Assembly: GCA_017409825.1 (NCBI GenBank)
Contig: JAFQRZ010000006.1
Location: forward strand, 1-55,997
Source: Agathobacter sp.
GTDB taxonomy: Bacteria; Bacillota; Clostridia; Lachnospirales; Lachnospiraceae
Length of the DNA stretch: 55,997 nucleotides
Reading direction: 5' to 3'
Made by a program: the position numbers and the translations under genes. Position 1 is the first letter of the stretch, and the number at the start of each line of letters is the position of its first letter. The notes beneath the pieces were generated by a model, which saw nothing but the letters and a program-made list of their open reading frames with translations, ran no database searches and was not told where the DNA came from. This document shows positions 28,488 to 37,421 of the stretch, piece after piece.

Positions 28488-30119
28488 ATGGATTATCAAA
28501 AATATAATGAAACCGTTCAGGAATGGATAAAGATTGTTCAGGAAAATGCACATAAAGATTCGGAACTTACCCTCAAATATTGTGGGCAAATTATTGAGTA
28601 TGGTAAGAAAGTACAGGATGACGGATTGGTGGCTTTAGGCTATTACCATGAAGGTGTCGTGTATTATGTGCTGAATGATGGGATGCATTTCTATGAGGCA
28701 GTTACGAATGCTTTGTCTTATCTCAGCAGGGTAGAAGAATGGGAGCTTATGGCACGCTGCTATAATTTCCTTGGAATCTTCTCGGTAAACCATGGAAATG
28801 CCGCAATTGGACTGGATTATTATTTGAATGCACTTCAGTGCTGCAAAAAAGGTGGAATTGAAGCCTTTGCCAGCACCGTTAAAATTAATAGAGGTGTACT
28901 GAATATTATCTATGGTAGATTCGATGATGCCATTGAGGTATTACAGCAGGCATTGGAGTATTGCGGAAGCCATCCAGAATCGCCTCGTTACGATGACCAT
29001 ATGATTTGTATCTATGAAAATATGGCGAAGGCATATCTCTGTAAAGGGGATTTAATCGAAGCGAAATGCTGCTTTGAAAGTATACATAATGAGCATGGTG
29101 AATTTCTGGAAGATGAAATTATGCTGACGGTTCTTGCGACAGAGGCAATGTATTATCATTTTGCAGGAAAAGATGAGAAGTGTCAGGCCAGAATCGAGCG
29201 TATTCATAAGGAACTTACACCAAAAATGCCGATTATGGATATGTTTGATGATTTTTATGATTATCTGAAAATTCTTTTAGAAAGAGGTTGTGAGGAAGAA
29301 TTTTGGAAATTGGTTGATATTATGGAACCAATGGTGAAGTCTTTGGATATCACGAATTTGATTCTCAAAATTCTCAGTATGAAGATTCAGTTTTATCGCA
29401 AATATAAAATGAATGCAGAGTATTTGCAGGCGGCGGCGCTTTATTACGAATATTCAGAACGTGCAGCGGTGGAAAATCTCACGATGATGAACAATGTGCT
29501 GAACCTACGTAGAACCTTAGAAGAAGTTAATCTGGAAAAACAGGAAATTGAAGAAAAGAACGTGATACTTCAGGCAAAGTCAGAGACGGATGCTTTGACA
29601 GGATTAAGCAATCGTTTCCGACTAAATGATTATTCCGAAACGGTATTCCAAAATGCATTAGAAAACGGCTCATCTTTGGCGGTTGAAATTTTGGATATGG
29701 ATAATTTCAAGGGTTACAATGATTTGTACGGACATCAGAAGGGTGATGAATGTATTCAGTTAGTAGCGACCGCGATAAAATCCATGGAAGAATTTGGAGC
29801 ATTTACAGCACGTTATGGCGGTGACGAATTTGTGTTGATATATGAAGGAAAGACGAAGGAAGACTTGGTAGAATATGCAGCAGAACTTCGAAAGAGAGTG
29901 ATGAATTTGGGCATTGAGCATCAGGCATCTAAGATTTCCAATGTAATGACAATCAGTCAGGGTATCTGCTGGGATGTTCCAGTACAGGGCAATCGTATGT
30001 GGGATTATCTTCATGCAGCAGATGATATGCTTTATCGTGTGAAGCAGAGAAAACGAAACAATTTCTGTATTGGCAATTTAACAGAGGCCAGTGACCAGAT
30101 TATTATGAGTTATCTATAG
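28488..30119 (+). CDS. TPR-repeat diguanylate cyclase (GGDEF)
   Basis: A 543-residue cytoplasmic protein. Residues about 10-350 are TPR-like helical repeats (for example GYYHEGVVYYVLND and CYNFLGIFSVNHGNAAIGLDYYLNAL type units). A short coiled coil (345-365) leads to a GGDEF domain (365-530) with DMDNFKGYNDLYGHQKGD and an intact YGGDEF (443-448), so it should make c-di-GMP. No RxxD inhibitory site lies just before GGDEF. Two PilZ genes lie nearby, which supports a c-di-GMP circuit. Confidence 0.85.
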   Translation: MDYQKYNETVQEWIKIVQENAHKDSELTLKYCGQIIEYGKKVQDDGLVALGYYHEGVVYYVLNDGMHFYEAVTNALSYLSRVEEWELMARCYNFLGIFSVNHGNAAIGLDYYLNALQCCKKGGIEAFASTVKINRGVLNIIYGRFDDAIEVLQQALEYCGSHPESPRYDDHMICIYENMAKAYLCKGDLIEAKCCFESIHNEHGEFLEDEIMLTVLATEAMYYHFAGKDEKCQARIERIHKELTPKMPIMDMFDDFYDYLKILLERGCEEEFWKLVDIMEPMVKSLDITNLILKILSMKIQFYRKYKMNAEYLQAAALYYEYSERAAVENLTMMNNVLNLRRTLEEVNLEKQEIEEKNVILQAKSETDALTGLSNRFRLNDYSETVFQNALENGSSLAVEILDMDNFKGYNDLYGHQKGDECIQLVATAIKSMEEFGAFTARYGGDEFVLIYEGKTKEDLVEYAAELRKRVMNLGIEHQASKISNVMTISQGICWDVPVQGNRMWDYLHAADDMLYRVKQRKRNNFCIGNLTEASDQIIMSYL

Positions 30120-30157
30120 ATTACATAAACTTCATAAAATCTTAATGTGTTAATAAC

Positions 30158-30219
30158 TTGGATATTAATGATTATTTCGCTACAATGGAACCATGATAAA
30201 TCATGATTTTATTGTAGCG
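30158..30219 (+). promoter_or_regulatory. Promoter and dyad upstream of the response regulator
   Basis: TTGGAT (30158-30163) and TACAAT (30181-30186) are 17 bases apart. The -10 lies in the left arm of a perfect 9-bp inverted repeat CGCTACAAT/ATTGTAGCG (30178-30186 and 30211-30219), which encloses a smaller dyad CATGA/TCATG. Because the left arm contains the -10, it acts at the DNA level if at all, perhaps as an operator. Confidence 0.5.
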
Positions 30220-30238
30220 ATTTTACTTGGAGGAGAAA

Positions 30239-30928
30239 ATGTACAACGTATTAGTATGCGATGATGAAAAGGATATCGTATCCGCTTTGAAAATCTATCT
30301 AACCAGCGAGGGTTACAATGTATTTGAAGCCAGCAATGGAAAGGAAGCGGTAGAGGTAGTAGAAAGCGAAGAAATCCATTTGGTACTCATGGACATCATG
30401 ATGCCGGTGATGGATGGCATTCAGGCGATGGTAAAAATCAGAGAAAAATCTAACGTTCCAGTCATTCTTTTGACAGCAAAGGGAGAGGATACCGACAAAG
30501 TGCTTGGGTTAACCGTTGGAGCAGATGATTATATTACCAAACCATTTAACCCAGTAGAGCTTCAGGCGAGGGTCAAATCTCAGCTTCGCCGTTATATGCT
30601 TCTTGGCAGTGGGAATCAGTCCATTGGCAAGGCACGTATGGGTGGTATTGAAATGGACGATAAGGCGAAAGAGGTTACCTTGGACGGAGAAAAAGTGAAT
30701 CTGACCCGTACGGAATATGATATTTTGAAATTGCTCATGGATCATCCAGGAGAAGTTTTTTCGCCAAATCAAATTTATGAAAAGGTTTGGAACGACAATC
30801 CATTTGGTACAGAAAATACGGTCGCAGTACATATTCGTCACCTAAGAGAAAAAATCGAGTACAATCCACAAGAGCCACGTTACCTCAAGGTTGTTTGGGG
30901 GCGTGGGTATAAGATGGAAGGAGACTGA
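30239..30928 (+). CDS. OmpR/PhoB-family response regulator
   Basis: A 229-residue two-component regulator. The receiver domain (3-115) has the acidic pair DDE (8-10), the phospho-acceptor Asp52 (LVLMDIMMPVMDG), and the conserved Lys in YITKPFNP. The C-terminal winged helix (about 130-228) is of the OmpR type and ends RYLKVVWGRGYKM. The start at 30239 follows GGAGGAG. The partner kinase gene begins two bases after the stop. Confidence 0.93.
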   Translation: MYNVLVCDDEKDIVSALKIYLTSEGYNVFEASNGKEAVEVVESEEIHLVLMDIMMPVMDGIQAMVKIREKSNVPVILLTAKGEDTDKVLGLTVGADDYITKPFNPVELQARVKSQLRRYMLLGSGNQSIGKARMGGIEMDDKAKEVTLDGEKVNLTRTEYDILKLLMDHPGEVFSPNQIYEKVWNDNPFGTENTVAVHIRHLREKIEYNPQEPRYLKVVWGRGYKMEGD

Positions 30929-30930
30929 TT

Positions 30931-33321
30931 ATGAAGAAATTCGGGAAATCAATTTGGGTAAGAGCAGTAGCACCTGTACTTTGTACTGTGGCGAGCTTAT
31001 GGTTGGCGATTTCTATACTAGCTACCATATTTTATGCTGGTTTTGGCGGTTCGGAAAATCTTTACAAAGAAATATATGATGAAATTGCGGAGACCTATTC
31101 GATATTTGCATACGATTCTGTAAGGGTAGGAGATGAGGAATATTTAGAAGAGTTTCTTTCGGAAAGAGGAATTTCGTGTGTGGTTACGCAACAGTTGTTG
31201 TCAGATAGTAATGAGAGCACAAGTGTACAAATGGAGAAATTCTCATGCGGTGAGCTTAGAGAGGATTACTTGTACGAAAGAGAGATTGTAGATGGTGCGC
31301 ATTTTCAATACAGTACCGAATCTTTGGTTGGAATTTTGCTTGGATATAATTATGTTTACCATGGTGGTGATACCGTATATGATGAAGTGCAAAGAGTCGT
31401 CTTTGATAAGGAAGCAGGAATCTTCTATTTCGAAACAGAGAAATACTTTTTTGTGGTAGAGAATATTATTGTGTATCAATATAATAGCTTCACAGACTAT
31501 GTGCTTGTGAATAAAGATGGAGCGAGTTGTTATTATAATGGCTACTATGATATAAAGCTTGATACGACACAATATGAAACATGGGCTTCGGTCGCAATTA
31601 ATGGAATGAAGATGCCATTGGTGGAAAGTGACAAATTTATCAATACCATTCAGGTTGTGACGTCAAGTGATATTAGGGAAAAAGGAATCGGTGGAAATGT
31701 AGTATATGCGGATATCGATGGTGTGGAATATTATCCAGAGGAATATATCGACACCTATACGATTCAGATTGACTGGGACGAGTCAAAGGCTCTCGAGGAG
31801 AGTTCTTTTTCCGAATGGAAGCATTTATATGCAGGAATTATTCGATTTGAGTATTATGTGGTTCCTAACATTATTCTTAGCTTCCTCCTGTTTGTGGTTA
31901 GCTTTGTATTGCTAGTATATTCTGCAAATAACGAGAAGGAAAGTATGGGAATTTTGCATAAAGTTCCAGTGGCAATATATTCGGGTGTTCTGCTGTTGGC
32001 AGAAGCTGGATTACTGGTGTTGTTGGTACAAGCTGTTCCAATGCTGCTAATCAATTATGGCATAGGCTCGGTTGATTTAGGAATTGTACTTGAATTACTT
32101 ATTGCGGGAGTTATGGTATGGCTGGCACTTGTATGGTTCCAGAATATTTTGACACGTCTGAAATGCAAGAGCTTTTGGAGAACCTCGGAAGTCTATTATG
32201 GATATAATCTTGTGAAGGCAGGCTGGGGATATCTGGTGAAACCAGTGAAATGGTGTTGGAATGTTGTGACTACGCCATTCCGTGCAATTGGTAATGCATG
32301 CAAAGAAATGATGCAGTTGGCACGAGAGAACACGACCCTGTTTTTCAGCGGACTCGTGGCGTTTGGCATCTTAGCATTTGTAGAGGTGCTTGGCATAGCT
32401 GCACTTCTCTGGTATGAGGAGACATTGGTGATTTTCTTTGTGTTCATGAAGGTAGTTGAAGGAGCACTGCTTATGATTGCACTGTCTCAAATGCAGAATT
32501 TACACGAAGGTAGCAAACGTGTCGCTTCTGGCGATATGTCCAAGCCGATTGACACCAGCAAGATGTTCTGGAAATTTAAAGAACATGGCGAAAATATCAA
32601 TAAGGTAAGTGATGGAATTGCGCTTGCAGTTGAAGAACGCATGAAGAGCGAGCGTTTCAAGACAGAGCTGATTACCAATGTGTCTCATGATATCAAAACA
32701 CCTTTGACATCCATCATCAATTATGTGGACTTGATTAAGAAAGAAGACGTGCAGGATGAAAAACTACAGGAATACGTGGACGTATTAGACCGACAGTCGG
32801 CACGTTTGAAAAAGCTGATTGAAGATTTAATGGAAGCATCGAAAGCATCTACTGGAAACTTAGCAGTTAATCTGGAAGAATGTGATGTCGATGTTCTGTT
32901 GACGCAGATTATTGGTGAATTTGAGGAACGACTTGCGAAGAATCAGCTAGAAGTAGTGGTGGATAAACCAGAGCATCCAGTTGTAATGATGGCGGACGGC
33001 AGACATATTTGGCGAGTAATTGATAATTTATTGAACAATGCCTGCAAATATTCTTTGGCAGGAACGCGAGTATATGTTTCCTTGAAGCAGGAAAAACAGG
33101 AAGCAGTTATTGTGTTCAAAAATATTTCCAAGACGGCACTGAACATTCCAAGTGACGAATTAATGGAACGTTTCGTAAGAGGTGACAGTTCGCGAAATAC
33201 CGAAGGCAGTGGTTTAGGCTTATCCATTGCACAGAGCTTGACTGAGCTCATGAAAGGAAGTATGAAGCTGGAAATCGATGGTGATTTATTTAAAGTAACA
33301 CTTCGTTTCCCAACGATCTAG
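30931..33321 (+). CDS. Sensor histidine kinase
   Basis: A 796-residue membrane kinase. One N-terminal helix (about 10-35) is followed by an extracytoplasmic region of about 270 residues, then several membrane helices between about 310 and 525. A HAMP-like linker precedes the HisKA H-box NVSHDIKTPLTS (phosphorylated His586) and the HATPase_c domain with DNLLNNACKYS and GSGLGLSIAQ. It pairs with the adjacent response regulator. The large outer domain is unrecognised, so the signal is unknown. Confidence 0.9.
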   Translation: MKKFGKSIWVRAVAPVLCTVASLWLAISILATIFYAGFGGSENLYKEIYDEIAETYSIFAYDSVRVGDEEYLEEFLSERGISCVVTQQLLSDSNESTSVQMEKFSCGELREDYLYEREIVDGAHFQYSTESLVGILLGYNYVYHGGDTVYDEVQRVVFDKEAGIFYFETEKYFFVVENIIVYQYNSFTDYVLVNKDGASCYYNGYYDIKLDTTQYETWASVAINGMKMPLVESDKFINTIQVVTSSDIREKGIGGNVVYADIDGVEYYPEEYIDTYTIQIDWDESKALEESSFSEWKHLYAGIIRFEYYVVPNIILSFLLFVVSFVLLVYSANNEKESMGILHKVPVAIYSGVLLLAEAGLLVLLVQAVPMLLINYGIGSVDLGIVLELLIAGVMVWLALVWFQNILTRLKCKSFWRTSEVYYGYNLVKAGWGYLVKPVKWCWNVVTTPFRAIGNACKEMMQLARENTTLFFSGLVAFGILAFVEVLGIAALLWYEETLVIFFVFMKVVEGALLMIALSQMQNLHEGSKRVASGDMSKPIDTSKMFWKFKEHGENINKVSDGIALAVEERMKSERFKTELITNVSHDIKTPLTSIINYVDLIKKEDVQDEKLQEYVDVLDRQSARLKKLIEDLMEASKASTGNLAVNLEECDVDVLLTQIIGEFEERLAKNQLEVVVDKPEHPVVMMADGRHIWRVIDNLLNNACKYSLAGTRVYVSLKQEKQEAVIVFKNISKTALNIPSDELMERFVRGDSSRNTEGSGLGLSIAQSLTELMKGSMKLEIDGDLFKVTLRFPTI

Positions 33322-33365
33322 GAATAACGCAGTTAGCAAAGATTTAAGAAATATTCATAGAATAA

Positions 33366-33444
33366 GAAAATCGGGGTTATATAGATTCATTTAGAAGCCT
33401 TATGATAATACAGCGATAAATGAATCTATATAACCCCGATTTTC
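33366..33444. repeat. 28-bp perfect inverted repeat inside a larger palindrome
   Basis: Bases 33366-33393 are the exact reverse complement of 33417-33444, with a 23-base loop. Outside it, 33323-33348 and 33461-33485 form a further imperfect inverted repeat (AATAACG...GTTAGCAAA against TTTGCTAAC...CGTTATT). The whole of 33323-33485 lies between the convergent kinase and PilZ genes; it may be a bidirectional terminator or a small palindromic mobile element. The outer right arm overlaps the stop of the PilZ gene. Confidence 0.75.
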
Positions 33445-33483
33445 GTTGTGTATAGACAACCTAAATTTTTTGCTAACTCGTTA

Positions 33484-34095
33484 TTATGTCCTTTTCTGGC
33501 GTTGTTTTAAGTTTACATAAGAAGATAAATCTCGACAGGATTTTGTAATTACAAATCCATAGATAATATATTCTTCGGTTTCTTCAATACGAACGACATT
33601 TCCTTCTAACTCTAGCTCATGACCAATATCTTCGTAACGGAGTAAGGCATGTGTCCCTTGGGATAGTCCTAATTCCTTTTTACGGTCTGTGATCGAAAAG
33701 CCAGTAAGACTAACATCTCGAACAACAACTTCTACCTCTCCATGACCCGTAATGCGGAGTTTCGCATAGTGAGATACTCCAACACGGAAGCTGTTACGTC
33801 GATTGTGTCGACGTCCACCTTCTGGTTTTACCTGCAAAAGATATTGTCCCTGGTAATATACAATCGTCGAATTCATCCAGATGTATGGAATACCTTCCGA
33901 GTTGGTATAGATGATATTAATATTTACATTATCAAATTTTAATACTTGTCCGCTACTGTTGTCCAAAGTAATAAGAGCGATATTGTCCTTCAGATGTCTG
34001 GCGATTGTGGCACCCATTTCCATGCTCTTATTGCCACTGCTCAGATTCAGTAATATGCGGCTGCCTGCTTCAATTTCGTTAAATTCCTGTTTCAA
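33484..34095 (-). CDS. PilZ-domain protein (YcgR-like), paralog 1
   Basis: A 203-residue cytoplasmic protein: an N-terminal YcgR-type domain (about 1-95) and a C-terminal PilZ domain (about 97-190). The c-di-GMP binding signature is intact: RRNSFRV gives the RxxxR arm and DVSLTGFSI the D/NxSxxG motif. It is thus a likely c-di-GMP effector. A second PilZ gene of the same build lies 15 bases upstream on the same strand. Confidence 0.83.
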   Translation of the reverse strand: MKQEFNEIEAGSRILLNLSSGNKSMEMGATIARHLKDNIALITLDNSSGQVLKFDNVNINIIYTNSEGIPYIWMNSTIVYYQGQYLLQVKPEGGRRHNRRNSFRVGVSHYAKLRITGHGEVEVVVRDVSLTGFSITDRKKELGLSQGTHALLRYEDIGHELELEGNVVRIEETEEYIIYGFVITKSCRDLSSYVNLKQRQKRT

Positions 34096-34109
34096 GGCAA
34101 ACCTCCCAG

Positions 34110-34742
34110 TTAAATAACATACGATGGTGGTAAGTTATTACTTTTCTCTCCTAGTTTTGTTGTAATATATGAAGGCAAATCACGACATGAGCGTCGAATG
34201 ATAAAGCCGTATACCACATAGTCCTCTCGCTGTTCGATGCGAATGACAGTTCCATATAAATCGATGGTATGATTCAAATCTTCGAAATAAATGGATACGC
34301 CATCTTCCATGGACAGATTCAATTCATTCTTTTTATCTGCAATAGAGAAACCATTCAGGCTGACATCCTTCACAGTTACTTTATATTCTTTCTCTTCGGT
34401 TGTATATAATTGGGCAGAACGAGAAATGCTGACACGATAAGCGATTCTACGGTTATAACGAGAACCTTCTCCTTTGATCTGAAGCACATAATTATTTTTA
34501 AAATATACAATCTTGCATTTCTTCCATACATACGGATAGCCGTCGTCAGAGATATAAATAACTTCGATATCCATGTGATCAAACTTCAATACTTGTGAAA
34601 CAGAGGTATCAAAAGATATGGTCGCAATATCTTCACGTATCAGATTAATGATATTTCCATGCATCTTGGTATGAACAGAACCACTGTGCAGGATGATAAT
34701 GATAGGACTGCCGTCCCTGATTTCCGAAAAACTGACTTTCAT
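34110..34742 (-). CDS. PilZ-domain protein (YcgR-like), paralog 2
   Basis: A 210-residue protein with the same layout as its neighbour: MKVSFSEIRDGSPI opening, PilZ arm RRIAYRV and DVSLNGFSI, and a C-terminal CRDLPSYI also found (as CRDLSSYV) in paralog 1. The start at 34742 is chosen because GGGGGAA precedes it and because the length then matches the paralog; the longer frame to 34961 has no such site. Tandem duplication is likely. Confidence 0.8.
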   Translation of the reverse strand: MKVSFSEIRDGSPIIIILHSGSVHTKMHGNIINLIREDIATISFDTSVSQVLKFDHMDIEVIYISDDGYPYVWKKCKIVYFKNNYVLQIKGEGSRYNRRIAYRVSISRSAQLYTTEEKEYKVTVKDVSLNGFSIADKKNELNLSMEDGVSIYFEDLNHTIDLYGTVIRIEQREDYVVYGFIIRRSCRDLPSYITTKLGEKSNNLPPSYVI

Positions 34743-34784
34743 ATTTCCCCCAAATATAGCCATTCTTGGACAAATTATATCACG

Positions 34785-34815
34785 AAAAAAGCTCACGGGC
34801 AATAACCCGTGAGCT
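34785..34815 (-). terminator. Terminator of the rubrerythrin gene
   Basis: A 10-bp perfect stem (34790-34799 with 34806-34815) with a 6-base loop; on the minus strand it is followed by TTTTTT. Confidence 0.92.
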
Positions 34816-34830
34816 CTGAATTTAGATATT

Positions 34831-35367
34831 TTAGTAATTTTCAACTCTTCTTTCGAAGTAAGCCTGTGGATGATTACAGGTTGGACAAACTTCTGGAGCT
34901 TCATCACCATAATGTACATGACCACAGTTACGGCATTTCCAGCCATTTGGAGCCTCGCCATTGAATGTTTTTCCTTCTTCTAAATTCTTTAAAATCTTGT
35001 TGTAACGTTCTTCGTGTGCTTTTTCCACACCAGCTACCAGACGGAATTTTGCAGCAAGCTCTGGGAATCCTTCTTCTTCGGCTTCATCCGCCATACGAGC
35101 ATACATATTGGTCCATTCGTCATTTTCACCTTCTGCAGCCCATTTTAAGTTCTGAGCGGTATCGCCAAGTCCGTGGAATTCTTTGAACCACATTTTTGCG
35201 TGTTCTTTTTCCTGGTCAGCAGTTTCCTGGAAAATAGCAGCAATCTGTTCGTAACCAGCTTTCTTTGCTACTGATGCGAAATATGTGTATTTATTACGAG
35301 CCATAGATTCGCCAGCAAAAGCTTCCATTAAGTTTTTTTCTGTTTTTGTTCCTGCATATTTAGACAT
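34831..35367 (-). CDS. Rubrerythrin
   Basis: A 178-residue non-haem di-iron peroxidase that removes H2O2 in anaerobes. The di-iron four-helix bundle (about 1-140) has the [13 protein letters not shown] and [13 protein letters not shown] helices and EKAHEERY. The C-terminal rubredoxin domain has CRNCG and CPTCN knuckles. The start at 35367 (MSKYAG) follows GGAGG; the TTG further upstream overlaps that site. A reverse rubrerythrin and a PerR-like regulator lie just upstream on the same strand. Confidence 0.93.
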   Translation of the reverse strand: MSKYAGTKTEKNLMEAFAGESMARNKYTYFASVAKKAGYEQIAAIFQETADQEKEHAKMWFKEFHGLGDTAQNLKWAAEGENDEWTNMYARMADEAEEEGFPELAAKFRLVAGVEKAHEERYNKILKNLEEGKTFNGEAPNGWKCRNCGHVHYGDEAPEVCPTCNHPQAYFERRVENY

Positions 35368-35412
35368 ATTCAAATCCTCCAAAATTTCGAGTGTATCTTT
35401 TGTATATCAATA

Positions 35413-35955
35413 TTATCCGAAGTATCTCTTTAATAAGCCTTCAAGAGCTTTGCCATGTCTAGCTTCATCACGAGCCATTTCATGAACTGTGTCATGAATA
35501 GCATCAAGATTAGCAGCTTTAGCACGTTTTGCAAGGTCTGTCTTGCCTTCTGTTGCGCCGTGTTCAGCAGCTACACGAAGTTCAAGGTTTTTCTTTGTAG
35601 AGTCTGTTACTACTTCACCAAGTAATTCTGCAAATTTAGCAGCATGTTCTGCTTCTTCCCAAGCAGCCTTTTCCCAGTAAAGACCGATTTCTGGGTAACC
35701 TTCACGATGTGCTACACGAGCCATAGCAAGGTACATACCTACTTCTGTACATTCGCCTTCAAAGTTAGCACGAAGGTCCATAAGGATATCTTCGCTAACG
35801 CCCTGTGCTACACCTACTACGTGTTCTGCAGCCCAAACTCTTTCGCCAGCCTGCTCTACGAATTTTTCTGGTCCTACTTTACATACTGGACACTGTTCTG
35901 GAGCGCTATCTCCTTCATGAACATAACCACATACGGTACATACAAATTTTGACAT
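35413..35955 (-). CDS. Reverse rubrerythrin (NADH peroxidase)
   Basis: A 180-residue protein with the rubredoxin domain first (CTVCG...CPVCK, 6-24) and the di-iron bundle after it ([34 protein letters not shown]), the reversed order compared with rubrerythrin. In clostridia such proteins reduce H2O2 and O2 with NADH via oxidoreductase partners. Ribosome binding site AAGGAGGAC precedes it. Confidence 0.92.
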   Translation of the reverse strand: MSKFVCTVCGYVHEGDSAPEQCPVCKVGPEKFVEQAGERVWAAEHVVGVAQGVSEDILMDLRANFEGECTEVGMYLAMARVAHREGYPEIGLYWEKAAWEEAEHAAKFAELLGEVVTDSTKKNLELRVAAEHGATEGKTDLAKRAKAANLDAIHDTVHEMARDEARHGKALEGLLKRYFG

Positions 35956-35997
35956 AATACTTGTCCTCCTTAAGATAAATAATAAATTGTGTTCAAA

Positions 35998-36381
35998 TTA
36001 ATGTGTTTGCATACAGTCTGGACAAAGTCCAAAAAACTGTATCGTATTTCCCTCGATAATACCAGGGAATTTTTTCGATGCATGTGCATTTAATTCTTCC
36101 GGATATTCGAATGGAATGTCTAATACATTATAACACATTCTGCATTGAAAGTGGCAATGTGGTTTTACATTTCCATCGAATCTATCTGGACCTGCACCTG
36201 TAGAAATTTTTTGAATCTCACCGAGTTCTGATAAGAGGGAGAGATTGCGGTAGACAGTTCCCAAGCTAATGTTTGGAAAGTCCTCCTTGATATCCATATA
36301 TACCGTTTCAGCGGTAGGATGGTCACAACGATTCATTAAGTTGTCTCGTATGGCATCTCGTTGACGACTATGTTTTATCAT
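35998..36381 (-). CDS. Fur-family regulator, PerR-like
   Basis: A 127-residue metalloregulator. The winged helix spans about 1-75 (RQRDAIRDNLMNRCDHPTAETVYMDI). The structural zinc site is formed by CRMC and CPDC, and the regulatory metal side includes the HCHFQC stretch and GPDRFDG. Linkage to two rubrerythrins favours peroxide sensing over iron uptake control, by inference. The start at 36381 (MIKHSRQRD) follows AAAGGAGA. Confidence 0.85.
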   Translation of the reverse strand: MIKHSRQRDAIRDNLMNRCDHPTAETVYMDIKEDFPNISLGTVYRNLSLLSELGEIQKISTGAGPDRFDGNVKPHCHFQCRMCYNVLDIPFEYPEELNAHASKKFPGIIEGNTIQFFGLCPDCMQTH

Positions 36382-36427
36382 GAGTAAATCTCCTTTCTTT
36401 TTAATAATAGGAACTGTTACTAATATT

Positions 36428-36455
36428 AATATAACATAATTTTGACGAATGTCAA
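36428..36455 (-). promoter_or_regulatory. Promoter of the PerR-like gene
   Basis: On the minus strand TTGACA (36455 to 36450) and TATATT (36433 to 36428) are 16 bases apart. An AT-rich dyad with core TAATATTA (36421-36428) overlaps the -10 and resembles a loose Fur/PerR box. Confidence 0.55.
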
Positions 36456-36533
36456 CTCCTTTTTTAAATTTTTTTAATCGAAGTAAAAGCTGCTGCATAG
36501 ACTAGTAATAATGGAATAGGAGTCAAATAGGTT

Positions 36534-37421
36534 ATGAAACGATTTGTTACATATTTATATGAATGCGAACGAGGAAATAGAGGAAAGAATGTGGGATTTA
36601 TCCGCATGAAGGTCCAAAAAGAGGATTGCAGAATGGAGGTGTATATTCGAAATATTCCGCGCTCGAAGGATGCAGGAAGAATTTATGTACTTTTATATAA
36701 AGAAGAAGTGTTGGGAATCGAGTTAGGTGAGGTTCCTATATGGAATGGACAAAGTGATATTTCCTTTGACATGAGGACAGAGGATATCATGGAAAGCGGC
36801 GTAGGATTAAATGAGATTGTAGGGATTGGAATTCGGTTGGAGAGTGGTGGATACATCGTAAGCTGTTGGAAGGACGCAGAGGAAGATAGTCTCGCGAGGG
36901 GAGAGTTTCGAGTATGGCGGAGGGATTCTGTGGAGCTTATCCCCGACGAGGAGCAATTGCAGGAGACTCAGTTAGAGATAGAGTCACATTTAGCGGTGGC
37001 AGAAGATATCGGGACAGCGTCTCAAGAGCAAGTTAGGAATAATAACATCAAAGAAGCTTGCACAGAGCGAGGAGCGACTTATGAGAAAATCGATTTAAGT
37101 CAGATTCGAGACCTTCCTAGCCCCAATTGGCATCTTACGACCAACAGTTTCCTGGTACACGGGTTCTGGAACTATGGGTATCTGGTACTTAAGAAGGAAA
37201 TGGAGGAAGATAAGGAGAAGCTTTCGTTGGGCATTCCAGGAATTTTTGAAAAACCGGAAGCGGTCATGGCGATTCTTTTCGGGTTTCCGTCGTTCGAGGA
37301 AATTCCGTCGGAAATGGTAGAAGCCGATATGCAGCAACCGGTGGATTCCGTACAAAATAAAAAGAACCAGGAAGCCGAGGCAGGTACCTTCGGCTGCTGG
37401 TTCATCGATTTAAAGATGTAA
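36534..37421 (+). CDS. DUF6128-like protein
   Basis: A 295-residue protein resembling DUF6128 proteins of Lachnospiraceae: an N-terminal beta-rich domain (MKRFVTYLYECE... about 1-130), an acidic variable linker (135-195) and a C-terminal domain with NSFLVHGFWNYGYLVL and LGIPGIFEKPEAVMAILFGFP. The C-terminal pattern is the part I recognise. Function is unknown. It is divergent from the PerR gene and its end overlaps the convergent acetyltransferase by 12 bases. Confidence 0.6.
   Translation: MKRFVTYLYECERGNRGKNVGFIRMKVQKEDCRMEVYIRNIPRSKDAGRIYVLLYKEEVLGIELGEVPIWNGQSDISFDMRTEDIMESGVGLNEIVGIGIRLESGGYIVSCWKDAEEDSLARGEFRVWRRDSVELIPDEEQLQETQLEIESHLAVAEDIGTASQEQVRNNNIKEACTERGATYEKIDLSQIRDLPSPNWHLTTNSFLVHGFWNYGYLVLKKEMEEDKEKLSLGIPGIFEKPEAVMAILFGFPSFEEIPSEMVEADMQQPVDSVQNKKNQEAEAGTFGCWFIDLKM

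Noticed and set aside
30178-30219. Reading the dyad as a terminator of the GGDEF gene
   Set aside because: No T-run follows directly, and the left arm contains a good -10 box with a -35 at 17 bases, so a promoter/operator fits better.
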